Source of the DNA: Chloranthus sessilifolius
Lineage: Eukaryota > Streptophyta > Magnoliopsida > Chloranthales > Chloranthaceae
NCBI GenBank assembly: GCA_021018995.1
Contig: CM037598.1
Span: forward strand, 71,256,671 to 71,320,670
Length of the DNA stretch: 64,000 bases
Direction of reading: 5' to 3'
In this document: piece after piece, positions 40,201 through 47,277 of the stretch
How positions within the stretch are numbered: position 1 is the first letter of the stretch
Layout: each line of letters opens with the position of its first letter
Program-made: the position numbers and the translations under genes
Notes under the pieces: model-generated
Database searches by the model: none
What the model was told of the DNA's origin: nothing
What the model saw: only the letters and a program-made list of their open reading frames with translations

Positions 40201-41852
40201 CTCCGTATACGGAGACCTTCCAGGTTCTTCTGGTTCCAGTCCACGTGTCACCTTCTTATGCTTTCCCGCTCCCCGATGCCACAGCGTCGGTCTTCTCCTT
40301 CTAATATACACCTTCGCAGGCTTTAAGCAACCAGTGGAAGCAAACCTCGCAGGAAGGCCGACCATTTCGAGCACCATCGGATCCCAGGTACGATCTCCTT
40401 CCTCGTCCGACACCGCAGTCAGACCCCTTTCCTTACCTACCCTCTGTTGTTGCAAGTGTACGAAAATAGGGTCGTAGTACGATTCGATCAAGACCGTAGA
40501 TCGCCCCAAGGCCGCCAACGTGTCGTCCGGAGCACCGACCGGCGGCAGACCATCAAAAACCTCCTCGAAACCCTCAACGGGAGCACCAAGCAACGCTAGA
40601 CCATCAGAAACCTCCTCGGAGCCCTCGACCGGAGCCCCGACCAACTTCGCACCGTCGGACACCTCCTCCAAACCCTCTGCCGAGACCGAAAGAGCGAAAC
40701 CGGCTTTGTCCTCCGTCGGCGGGGTTGGAGAGATGAACATGCCCAAGTCGTCGACCGGTAGATCCTCGACGATAGCCCTCCCCTGCCGGCGAGTTCTACC
40801 AAGAGCTGGCAGCAGCGGCCATCAATCCGTACATCGATGACGCGAGGAACCGTATCGATCCTCTCGACCGCCACCAGGATACGAGCATGGGAGGTGAACC
40901 AGAGGTCCGCCGATCGCGGATCGACCCGGATAAAGCGACCGCATCGGTGTCCGATCCGCCGGAACACCTCCGGGGACCACGCGTGGAGCGGGAGACCGAA
41001 GATGTTTAGCCTCCGTTTCAATTGTATTGATTGTGAAAACGTCACGGTTCCTATTACTCGCAAACAAAGCAAGAGAAGGAGCAAACAATCCATGAATTTT
41101 CCCGTGTATTTTGATACGAGCACATCAGTTAAGCAACTCAAAATCAACTACTACAATAATTTAAGTATCTTCTAAGAGAACGTTCATGGTTGCCTAGGTG
41201 TTTGTGACTATAAGAGCTTCATTATTTCCTGGAATAGTGTTTCTATTTGTTTGCCCATAAGGTACTATAGTGTTTCTATTCGTTTGCCAGTGTGAGATTT
41301 CACCTTTAATTGCCATATATCGAATTTGAACTTTATAAATCATTATGTAAAATAAGGGGTAGAGACCATTTGTTTTAACTTAACCCATTCTCATGATAAT
41401 AGTAGAGAGGATTCATTTTAACTTTAAGAAGCCCATCCTCAATATAATAGTAGAATGATTCATTTTAACAATTATTTTGTTCTGTATAGGTTAAAGATGC
41501 AAAAGAAGTCCTTAGAATGCTTCTGTCGATCAATCTGAAGGACAAAGATTGCAACTTTTTCCAGATGTACATATACTTGGTACTTGCTGATAATTGGTTG
41601 TTCTCTCATCCTGCATTTGAAGACAGACTGGAGCTTTACGAAATGTGGGGCATATATCTCCGGAATTGTTCTTGTCAAATTAAAAGCACAGATTGGAGAT
41701 CTTATGCATCAAAGGTGTGCTATTAAAATTGTGAGCATTGATTTATGTGCAGTTTGTGCACGTTTCATCTCTTAATACAATTTTATTCTATCTTGCAGGT
41801 CCGCAACAAAGCTTCGTATCTTCTTCAAAGTACAGTTCAGAAGGAATTGTGA
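6023..41852 (+). CDS. Host gene 1: CANIN/FAM178 (SLF2-like) family candidate, first exon unresolved
   Basis: Eleven exons join with consistent phase: 6023-6197, 6282-6344, 6460-6562, 7410-7514, 7596-7672, 8125-8254, 9067-9139, 9354-9545, 25851-25971, 41490-41714, 41799-41852 (TGA). They encode about 438 residues. Landmarks are an acidic/lysine-rich N-terminal coiled region (LLSDYYEERNKIGKKKSA), GETFLNGLLTNGWLTKLV, LQDSACDFWCAI, LDWIPSYVELKEALHVYGYL, FLDRQLQGLSWLLNKC, KDLNCLRIVECISGIN and a C-terminal MYIYLVLADNWLF...MWGIYLRNCSCQI helical block. From memory this pattern fits plant proteins of the CANIN domain family. The animal member, SLF2, links SMC5/6 to DNA damage sites, so a nuclear genome-stability role is likely but inferred. 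Alternative: a conserved plant protein of unknown function. Gene structure is much surer than the family name. Confidence 0.75.
6911..7199. mobile_element. MITE in an intron of host gene 1
   Basis: About 289 bases bounded by short terminal inverted repeats (ATAGTGACCA at the left, TGGTCACTGTAGG at the right). The word TGCCCCT lies just outside both ends (6904-6910 and 7200-7206), a probable target duplication of 7-8 bases. The interior is AT-rich with no coding sequence. Confidence 0.6.
7729..8050. repeat. Diverged relative of the 6911 MITE
   Basis: The left end (TAGTCACCAAGTCGGGGTTT) resembles the left end of the 6911-7199 element, and the interior is similarly rich in AAATTC/GAATTT words. 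The right boundary is unclear and no target duplication is visible. Confidence 0.4.
9784..10620. repeat. Degenerate hAT-type end sequences
   Basis: The block starts with GGCTGCGTTTGG, a common plant TIR-element end, followed by repeated GGTTCGGTTT/AACCGAACC-type words (10010-10290) and then a GACCCGACC-type stretch (10400-10600). These look like remains of two or three short hAT derivatives lying side by side. Boundaries and target duplications are not recoverable by eye. Confidence 0.4.
10955..11280. repeat. Tandem duplication, unit about 163 bp
   Basis: Two adjacent copies start after a T-run with AATGGTCAGTTGCAGGC and end CTGCCTAAAAAGATGA. They differ by only a handful of bases, so the duplication is fairly recent. 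Both copies begin with a poly-T run, which could have mediated slippage or unequal pairing. Confidence 0.85.
13199..13262. repeat. (TA)n microsatellite
   Basis: About 64 bases of uninterrupted TA dinucleotides following a short AACTCGGTCCGACT-type repeat remnant at 13090-13180. Confidence 0.95.
13479..13611. repeat. 41-bp minisatellite, about 3.2 copies
   Basis: Units begin TCGTGTGGCTTAGTTGGTGA and run 13479-13519, 13520-13560 and 13561-13601, with a partial fourth unit. The first two are identical; the third has several changes. The partial fourth unit stops exactly where caulimovirid sequence begins. Confidence 0.85.
14213..14227 (-). promoter_or_regulatory. Caulimovirid primer-binding site, inverted copy
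   Basis: On the minus strand this reads TGGTATCAGAGCCAA, the canonical site. It confirms that the left arm carries the genome origin in the opposite orientation. Confidence 0.85.
14549..15930 (-). pseudogene. Second, inverted copy of the transactivator-like gene (fossil)
   Basis: Minus-strand reading gives the same RGHQPGLYTSFVACQKQV block near 15800 and the same C-terminal part (SYWIRSLKTFSSMARQIRAA near 14830) as the plus copy. It belongs to the left arm of the inverted repeat and is also broken. Confidence 0.8.
16151..17012 (+). pseudogene. Caulimovirid RT 3' part and RNase H (fossil)
   Basis: The segment encodes the RT thumb region (KIEVEKESIEFLGMIL, near 16180-16230), the connection (DKKQLQSFLRLLNYRRNYLK) and RNase H motifs including TDNKAVRNFL near 16845 and HVKGSTNVLADFLSRDPS near 16960. 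It lies just upstream of the transactivator-like gene, as in related viruses. Decayed, with several breaks. Confidence 0.85.
17020..18475 (+). pseudogene. Caulimovirid transactivator-like (P6-type) gene (fossil)
   Basis: The N-terminal part has TYVVLRGHQPELYTS and LYQVYDNFNEAKSAFTLYQ-like blocks, an RNase H1 N-terminal (hybrid-binding) fold of the kind embedded in caulimovirus P6 translational transactivators. A long helical middle section (17455-17930) and a basic/acidic C-terminal part (18100-18475) follow. In living relatives the product allows reinitiation on polycistronic RNA and forms inclusion bodies. This copy is broken in a few places. A second, inverted copy is at 14549-15930. Confidence 0.75.
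18541..18715 (+). promoter_or_regulatory. Fossil caulimovirid pregenomic promoter, plus copy
   Basis: A TATA-like TATTTAAA (18708-18715) lies about 65 bases before the primer site. Upstream at 18541-18592 there are repeated CGTCA/TGACG words resembling the as-1 element of caulimovirus promoters, to which plant TGA factors bind. The inverted counterpart has its TATA-like box at 14287-14294 with matching TGACG words at 14423-14465. Confidence 0.6.
18775..18789 (+). promoter_or_regulatory. Caulimovirid primer-binding site, plus copy
   Basis: TGGTATTAGAGCCAA closely resembles the tRNA-Met primer site shared by Caulimoviridae and marks the start of the viral genome map. It lies between the promoter and a long AT-rich leader. 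Confidence 0.8.
19326..20880 (+). pseudogene. Caulimovirid coat protein region (fossil)
   Basis: After the leader, an acidic N-terminal section (19390-20090) is followed by a helical capsid core (20284-20700, including YYYQLEPPMNISWLDQFYHKL) and a lysine-rich tail ending in a CCHC zinc knuckle, CFICNEERHYAPQC, at about 20835-20876. The core plus knuckle is diagnostic for caulimovirid coat proteins. Broken in several places. Confidence 0.75.
21100..21540 (+). pseudogene. Caulimovirid movement protein remnant (fossil)
   Basis: The block LLNPLQSLIGGIQSNLAYGI and following SLDDPNIEDIIKIKIQTKGL matches the conserved core of caulimovirid 30K-type movement proteins, which line plasmodesmata. It lies downstream of the coat protein and upstream of protease. 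Incomplete and broken. Confidence 0.6.
21879..22800 (+). pseudogene. Caulimovirid protease and RT 5' part (fossil)
   Basis: An aspartic-protease-like segment (about 21910-22160) leads into RT (KIDIDEFEIQIKDLLEKKLI, SPHSSPAFLVRNH, KARMVLNYKKLN, FFSKFDCKLGYWQL). Similarity stops in the palm region just after the MPFGLNTA-like block near 22780. The remaining RT and RNase H lie 6 kb upstream, at 16151-17012, showing the permutation. Broken. Confidence 0.8.
22801..23640. other. Stretch without recognised genes after the caulimovirid
   Basis: I see no conserved coding sequence. A short direct repeat of TTTTCAAAACATAATCATTAA-type sequence occurs at about 23250-23305. It could be intron DNA or an unrecognised repeat lying between the viral copy and the LINE. 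Confidence 0.4.
23651..25348 (+). mobile_element. 5'-truncated L1-type LINE with poly-A tail
   Basis: The copy begins in the RT thumb region (SYLGIPMGFGRRARLWDTVV) and continues through IRWDECCMPKDQGGLGIRS and WWKAVKGCAQDVHEG to a zf-RVT domain (MPQKIKFFSWLVAKRKILTRDQ, then CMLCMRGAESVDHILLHC). The first 328 residues are open. Frame continuity is then lost at a stop near 24635, and again within the zf-RVT region near 24810. It ends in a run of about 21 A at 25328-25348. It is closely related in protein sequence to the LINE on the minus strand at 35692-41016. No target duplication was identified. Confidence 0.9.
25851..25971 (+). CDS. Host gene 1, isolated exon between the two giant introns
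   Basis: A 121-base exon encodes RISKDLNCLRIVECISGIN and on to INCFDNK. It takes its first two bases of the arginine codon from the exon ending at 9545 (AG then A) and ends in phase 0 before GTTGCT. It lies 16.3 kb after the previous exon and 15.5 kb before the next. The open frame is intact despite being flanked by TE-filled introns, which argues that the gene is still under constraint. Confidence 0.8.
26700..26960. repeat. MITE-like fragment
   Basis: Contains CCTGATAGGGTCCCAAACT and later TCAAAGTTTGAGG, words common at the ends of short plant TIR elements. The ends do not pair convincingly, so this may be a fragment. Confidence 0.3.
27031..27741. mobile_element. Non-autonomous hAT-like TIR element
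   Basis: Ends AGTGTTGTCAAAGGC and GCGCTTTTTGACACCGTT are imperfect inverted repeats, with GCCTAGGCGC-type subterminal words. TCTTGGAATT lies immediately outside both ends (27021-27030 and 27742-27751), a target duplication of 8-10 bases. The 711-bp interior is very AT-rich and non-coding. The right end was later included in a tandem duplication. Confidence 0.75.
27581..28036. repeat. Tandem duplication, unit 227 bp
   Basis: 27581-27807 and 27808-28034 are nearly identical, starting AATATATTTGAATATATAAA and ending in GCCTACGTTGGGACAA. The unit spans the right end of the 27031 element plus about 60 bases of flank, so the duplication happened after that insertion. Confidence 0.9.
29617..30132. 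mobile_element. MITE with about 39-bp terminal inverted repeats
   Basis: The left end (GGGAGCCAATACTTGCACCC and on through AAGCCATTGCA) is repeated inverted at the right end near 30095-30132 with one or two changes. The interior has further TTGCACC words. It lies after a G-run (29586-29598). The flanking bases do not give a clear target duplication. Confidence 0.75.
30663..31349. mobile_element. Non-autonomous hAT-type element with 8-bp target duplication
   Basis: The element proper is 30671-31341 (671 bp). Both ends read CAATGTTCTTAAAG as inverted repeats, followed by GGCGGCC/GGCGGCG-type subterminal GC-rich words. The 8-mer GATGAGCA flanks it at 30663-30670 and 31342-31349, diagnostic of a hAT insertion. 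No transposase coding is visible. Confidence 0.85.
32640..33140 (-). other. Nuclear plastid DNA insert (NUPT): trnL(UAA) 5' exon, part of its intron and probable upstream spacer
   Basis: On the minus strand, 32861-32800 reads like the 5' exon of plastid trnL(UAA): GTTGGTAGGCGTTGCGGACT then GAGCCTTG and ATGGAAGCCTACT. It is followed by intron sequence (AAGGATAGGTGCAGAGACTC and AACAAATGGAGTTGACTG) at about 32800-32690. The intron has lost an internal part, and the exon has substitutions, so this is a decayed copy and not a working tRNA gene. The stretch 32880-33140 resembles plastid trnT-trnL spacer, less certainly. Confidence 0.75.
33141..33600. other. Unidentified segment next to the plastid insert
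   Basis: It has balanced composition and long open frames on both strands (for example 33240-33557 on plus), unlike the surrounding AT-rich DNA, and could be more organellar DNA. I do not recognise the sequence or either translation, so no function is proposed. Confidence 0.3.
33660..34744. mobile_element. Mutator-like TIR element with nested palindrome
   Basis: The ends GAGTACCTTTATTTCCACCC are inverted repeats (33660 rightward and 34744 leftward) extending through CACCAAATCT. The flanks read TTATAATTT at the left and ATATAATTT at the right, a near-perfect 9-base duplication that suggests a MULE-type element. At 34125-34305 there is a separate palindrome-like cluster of GGGTACCCAC/GTGGGTACC words, possibly a second nested element. 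Confidence 0.65.
35072..35203. repeat. Tandem repeat of about 53-bp units, 2.5 copies
   Basis: Units carry ACATTGTTTGTGAACTGGTA and GAGATTTTGTCACCC. The second and third copies share changes that the first lacks. No coding role is apparent. Confidence 0.85.
35692..41016 (-). mobile_element. L1-type LINE, about 5.3 kb, slightly 5'-truncated
   Basis: Read on the minus strand: ORF1 (41016 to about 39770) with a DUF4283-type RNA-binding start (FGLPLHAWSPEVFRRIG) but no upstream start, then ORF2 with endonuclease (39370-38540: MLSWNVRGISDRLKRSGVKQ, TGDFNAIRW, SDHRPIVL), RT (38280-36650: GPDGFTMEFYRAFWE, AYLEKAYDRVSW, GLRQGDPLSPFLF) and zf-RVT (36300-36130: WLWKEPFPPKIRFFIW, CAMCSDGVESTAHLLLHC). 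It ends in a poly-A tail, seen as a T-run at 35692-35707. The frame shifts several times, including at a C-run near 39210, and the RT YADD block is not in the open segment, so it is inactive. It is noticeably GC-richer than its surroundings. Confidence 0.92.
39768..41016 (-). pseudogene. LINE ORF1 with internal protein repeat
   Basis: An N-terminal DUF4283-like domain (41016 to about 40800) changes frame and continues as a section with three tandem repeats of the pattern EGxEEVxDGxxLxGAPV at 40686-40530. A basic section with GRSPYTERGFDRGG follows. ORF1 products of plant LINEs bind the element RNA. The repeat is encoded by a minisatellite-like array of about 57-bp units. The start codon is missing because of the 5' truncation. 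Confidence 0.7.
41490..41852 (+). CDS. Host gene 1, last two exons
   Basis: Exon 41490-41714 begins VKDAKEVLRMLLSINLKD and contains the helical MYIYLVLADNWLF and MWGIYLRNCSCQIKSTDW blocks. An 84-base intron follows, then 41799-41852 encodes VRNKASYLLQSTVQKEL and a TGA. Both splice junctions are canonical and the phase is 0. The upstream intron carries a LINE whose truncated 5' end is only about 470 bases away. Confidence 0.8.
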
Positions 41853-43753
41853 TCAACGTATGCGCTCTTTTCTTTTTCTTTTGTGTTTTATTCAATGAGC
41901 TAAGGGTTATTTGTGTTTAAGCATACAGCCTTTAAGGTTTGGATGATCCTGATGTCACACAAAAACTGGCATTTCCGTTGATCTAGATTTCATACACTTG
42001 GTTGCCCCCTCCCTTTTTTTAAATATTTAAGCTGGGATTGAACCTCCGACCTAGAGGTTGTCACAGTGCACCTTCCATTGAGCTACAGGTCCAATCCTCC
42101 TTGGATAAAGAATTAAAGATCCTATCAATCTACTTATAAAACTAGGGGTAACTCCAACAAAAAAAAAACTATAGATCAGATGGTCCGATTGGTGCAAGTT
42201 GTGGAATCCAACTGGTGGCAGATTGGTGCAAGTTGAATGGTCCTTGTTGAGTGAGCACCAATGGATGGAGCATCAAGTGCAAGCCAAACATATATAAAGG
42301 ACTGTATACTTAAGACAGGCAGCGCTGCCTTTCTTCCAGATTGTCTCCATGACAATGCTTATGAAACCCAATAAAACCACCATCTTCTAATTAAGATCGG
42401 CTCTTTACCTGCATCAATAGACGAGATGCTTACTTGTACACTTGTTTTGCCTTGTGGCACCCATCCTTGACCAATCCGCTTCCATCAACTGATTAGACAT
42501 CATGTGAACTTCACCTTAGCCCAAAAAATACACCAATCAAGAGATCAGTACCATCCAATCAAAGCACTGTTATCTAGACCCTATATTAGATATGAACAAC
42601 AGTTTATATTAGTAAGCTCAGATCGAATGAGCACCAATTTTAGGCTACCATCTGCTCACAAGGTGATTCACAACTTAGAAAGGGTGTGTGCCACATGGCA
42701 AAACAAGTGCCAGCGCCCCCATCTATTGATGCAGGTGACATCCCATTATTCTCTCTATTTTTCTACTTTTTCAAATTGGGCGAGAGTAAATATTCTAATT
42801 TGCTGATAGTGGAAACGGTGCAGGGATTTTCTAAGGAGGCAAGTAAATTCTACGAGCACAAATTAGTCGTTGGAACTGCTATTAGGAGGCATTGTGCATC
42901 GCACTAGTGCGTGGATGATTTTGTTTGTATACATGGCATGTTATCTTCTTCAGTCTGAGATGCCAATTGGCAGGCCATTGTTGAGATGAGACTCAGCCCA
43001 GACATCGCTCGTTGGAGTATTCAAACCATCCAATCAGAGCACTTTTGTTCATTTAATGTGAGTAGGTGTCCATAGACGGTTTATAACCGTCCATTTGCAG
43101 TCTATTACAAGCTCCTGATCAGAAGGTAGGGAAATAAAAAATGTAATATTTTTAGGTTGATTCTCATCTAGACGATGACCTGATTGAACATTAAATAGGT
43201 AGAGATGCGTTTTGTTTTTGCATTCCGGAGACCTAATATTAGATCTTGGTTGTTTGGTGCATGTTTATGTTTTTGAGGAGAATCGGAGAAAGCTTGGAGG
43301 GAAATGTTGGCTAATATATTGTATGAAAAGAATTGGATTTTTTTGAAACAGATTTATCCTGTGGCATGCAACCCACGTGGAGCTCCACATGGACCATTGG
43401 AGCAGGCAATCCTTTTCCATATATATATATATATAGAGCCCGCCCAAGCTCTATGTCATTGCCAAATCCTGTGCCACATGTTACATGATCTCCAAAATAA
43501 CACCAGTTTTAGGTGTTGTGCCACATGATACTGAAGTTTTTTTTTTTTTGGTGATTTTAGAACTTTTAGACCCTTCAAAACATAAGCTAACGCCACAAAC
43601 TTTGATCACATTTTGAACGGTCGATATGTATTTGATTATGCCCAATTTTTTTGGGGAGGCCTTTGACCGATCTTGCCAAAGTTGCCTTGGCACTTGATCC
43701 TTGTCATAGGAGGTGCTATGCATGGATTGAAATTTTGGTTTTCATTTTGGCTT
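41853..43753. other. 3' flank of host gene 1, no recognised gene
   Basis: The 3' UTR and terminator of gene 1 must lie in the first few hundred bases, but I see no decisive signal. Beyond 42150 there are GGTGCAAGTTG-type direct repeats and, at 43360-43520, CCACATG-rich sequence around a TA run. Both may be old TIR elements. Confidence 0.35.
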
Positions 43754-45296
43754 CAGTCTTACCCAAAACTGAAAATTTGAAATTTTGGTCAATTTTTTAT
43801 TTTTATTTTCCGAAGAAGCAAAATTTCGGTTTCGGGCAAATTATCGGCCAATGATATGCCCGAAACCAAAACTATGCGAAATTTTGATGTTATTGTTTCG
43901 GGAACCACCGAAACTGATAAGTTTAGCATTTTGCGTTAGATTGGAATCCACAATCCCTTGCCCTCTCCCTCCCTCTATAAGCGTTAGAATATAGGAGTTA
44001 ATGGTAGTAATGAGAAATAAAAATAATGTAACATAAATATGAAAAAAATATCAAAAGATAGATAGGGATTCATAAGATTATGTGCTAGGCGATCTGTAAC
44101 CGCTTGAGAAAGTTAAATAACTCGTACAAACTCATCATTTATTGACAATATAATCCCAAAACAAACTATTTTAACCGTTGAAACTTTACGTAGTAAGGCA
44201 TCAGTTTTCATCATGAATATTTAACCCTCATTTTTTTTTTTTGTGAAATAATAATGTGAAGATATTACCCATATCCCATCATTTATTGACAATCATTTTC
44301 TAAACTCTTAAAAAAAAATTATTTTCTTTCCATGCAAAATATCGAGGGCGTGCTCTAACCTTGTTCGGGTGTTTTCTCAGTTTTCAATTTCTGACAAGTC
44401 AATTTTTAGCAGATTCTTGGCCAATCCAGATTCCAGGCTTTTCTCAGGTGTGTTCATTTAGACTTTAGAAATGCTTTGATTCCTGATTATTTCCATAAAC
44501 GAAGGGTTTTTTGTGTTATTTTACTTTTTTCAGAAAAGCATAGAGCTGGTCTAGTTTAGGGACATCATATGATCGTAGTGCATCCGATACCGTGTCGTAT
44601 ACATACGAAGGTCATTTTTGGCCAGTGCACGATTTATGAGAGATTGAACACTTCCGTCGGTGCAATTGTGAAAAATTAATTCCTACAGCTACGCTATTCC
44701 ATCTCCTATTATAATAACACCATAAAGACACTTGTACAAATAAGAGAAGTACATTCCTCATTAGCCCACACCATTCAAAAGCAGTTTAATTGAAAAGCCA
44801 ATTACAAAATTAAAATAAAAAAAAAAGCATTGTGAAAGCGAAACATAACTCCAAAGATGACTACGAAGTTGCGTCGTTGTTGCCCCCCTCCTCGGAAGAG
44901 TATGAAGTAGTCATCGCATGTATGTTGGAGCTACTCTCGTCGTCTGAGCTATCATTGCAATGATGCTGCATGGGAGGTATCCAATTGGGGTCCTGCTCTT
45001 CCTTTGACTCCATCAAACGTTCCAGAGTATCATCCTTTGAGTCTGAATTTAGAAGTACTGAGTTATTTGCAATGCCTGGTGGTCAAATAATCTGAGACAT
45101 GAGCCGCAAAATCTTAAGATTTCAGTCGAAACTTATCTGTTTCGATGGTCCCCAAATCAAAATTTCGAGTAGTTTTGGTTTTGGGCATATTATTGGCCGA
45201 TAATTTGCCAAAAATCAAAATTTTGCTTCTTCGAAAAAGAAAAAAAATTCGACCAAAATTTCAAATTTTCGGTTTTGGGCAAGACTGAAAATGTGA
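43754..45296 (-). mobile_element. TIR DNA transposon with internal deletion
   Basis: The ends 43754-43930 and 45120-45296 are long inverted repeats of about 175 bases, starting CAGTCTT(A/G)CCCAAAAC and sharing CAAATTATCGGCCAAT and GATAAGTTT. Between them the minus strand at about 45030-44866 encodes DTLERLMESKEEQDPNW then DSSDDESSSNIH. That acidic tail resembles the C-terminal end of plant hAT transposases, so this is probably an internally deleted copy. No clean target duplication was found. Confidence 0.65.
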
Positions 45297-46760
45297 CAAC
45301 CCGAAATTTTCAAGTCGAAAGATGTAGAAATATCGGGTCGCTAAATCATAACTCAATCTAAACACAGATTTAAGTATCAATAGAATCAAACTAATATAAA
45401 CTGAAACAAATACTTCAATATTTGTAACTGAAATACTAAACCAAACTATATCACCGGTGATGGCCATCCATCACCCAAACAATGGTATTTACATCAAGTA
45501 CGTGAAATATAATAATCAAGGTTCTAAGGTGAATTCCCAAGTTCGTACCAAATTCAATCCACAAGGTTCTACTAAGTGTAGAAATTTTTTGGTGAAAAAT
45601 CCTCCTAGTCTTTCGATACAAAGTCAGGGTCGTCGTTAGTTTCAGTACTTGTGACACATAGTGTCGGGGTGAGCTAAAAGTTCATATGCTCAGTAGGAAA
45701 ACCTCAATACCAATTGTATCTTATCTTTTCAGTACATCGATATTCAATGATTCATTCAATGTCAATGAATAAGAATACCAGAAATATAAGGAGTCAAAGT
45801 GCCCTTTTTAATTTGAATTATACAATTCTACAATGGAGTTCAGGTGTTAGTTTCAGAAATTCTAATAATTGCAACTCATATGAGTGTTTAGTACTGTAAT
45901 TTCCTTTTTACTTGCAAATGTCTAGTTCAAGTATTTTTTGCATATTTCAAATGCAAATTTTGGGTTTCATGCATGACCTAAACCATATAACTTAAATATC
46001 TCTAACGCAATATAGCGCTCGAGCCAATGGCAACCGATGGAAATCCTAACGATCGTCATTCATAATTTTTTTTTTTTCAGTATACTTAAGCTCCTGTATT
46101 ATGAGGAATACTTGTGGGATTTAGAGACCGCCTTCACAGTTCAGTAGGTGGGAAGCACGATTCAGTAGGTGCCGTCGCATAAGATTCGTTCAATTCAACC
46201 TCAAATCACATGCAATGTTCTAACTATTATATCATATTCATTCCTTATAAGTAATTCATAATTCAATTCGGTTTCCAATGTTCAATTCCATAGAAATGGT
46301 TCAATGTTCAATATTGCTAAAATGCCAACCTTGGATGTATTACAAGTATTCAACATCAGATTTCCAGATTCAATAAGTTCGAAGTTCAAAATCAGTTTCT
46401 AAGGATTCAATGAGATTCATATTATAGGTCTTCCTTCAATAATTTCGAAGTTCAGATCAGTTTCTAAGTGAGATTCATATCATGTATCATTCCTAGAATT
46501 CAAAAATATTTCCAATGTTCAATGAGTTCGTTAATCTATTTTCAACGGTTTCGTAGTTCTAAGTCAGATTTCAAAGTTCAATGGACTCATATCATATATT
46601 CTTTTCTACTTAATTCAGAGTTCAAAATCGGATTCTAAGTTCGATGAGATTTATATCTTTGATTTAGAGTTAAATTAGTTCAATGTCCAAATCAGTTTTC
46701 TAACTTATATTCAAATATTTAATTAATTACAAAAAGGACTTATTGGAGATCACAAAACAG
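45297..46760. repeat. LTR-like stretch, possibly a Ty3/Del-type solo LTR or fragment (fossil)
   Basis: It opens TGTGACAACCCGAAATTTTC (from 45294), a start shared by many plant Del/Tekay LTRs, and contains ATAGTGTCGGGGTGAGCTA near 45658 and CTCAGTAGG near 45689, words I associate with that LTR group. Many imperfect TTCAATG/GTTCAA repeats follow. No internal retroelement genes adjoin it and the right end is unclear. Confidence 0.4.
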
Positions 46761-47277
46761 TATTAATTCACATCATTAAAGAGCTATGGGTTGCAAGCAT
46801 AAAATATAATCTATGTATTAAAATTCCCCTACCTCATTCCTTAATGTTGCAAGGAGACGGTTGAGATAATTCGTTTGAGATGCGTCCGATTTCCTTTTTC
46901 TATAATACCTACATATGCAACATCGACGGTAATTAGGGGATTCAGTTTTGGTTCATGATCGATCGATTAAATTAACTAGGAAACATTCCCTATTTTTAGT
47001 ATTCACAGCTTATTACTATGATGTGACAACGAGCTGTAGATGAATTGACAGTGAGCTGTCATGTATTCACAACGAGCTGTAGTTGTGAATATTCTCAAAG
47101 GTGTTCTCTCTCATGTGACAACGAGCTCTGACTAGATTCACGAGCTGCCCACCCCAATCTTTGCCCTCATATGATCAAAAGATGGGTTAGATGCTTAGTT
47201 CTGACCCGACTCGATGGGTGAAGTTTCCCACCCATGTTAAAAACTTGACTCGTTGATTGCATCGATGGCATCTCCTC

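Larger units (their letters stand above)
25972..41489 (+). other. Second giant intron (about 15.5 kb) of host gene 1
   Basis: Donor AAG/GTTGCT after 25971 and acceptor TATAG before 41490, with phase 0 on both sides. It holds at least four TIR elements, a plastid insert, tandem repeats and a 5.3-kb LINE. Stretches at 25972-26700, 28040-29580, 31350-32640, 34745-35000 and 41020-41489 have no recognised gene. Confidence 0.75.

Noticed and set aside
42180-42910. Open frames after host gene 1 as an additional gene
   Set aside because: No conserved motifs; host gene 1 has a clear stop at 41852, and this region shows direct repeats more like old transposon DNA.
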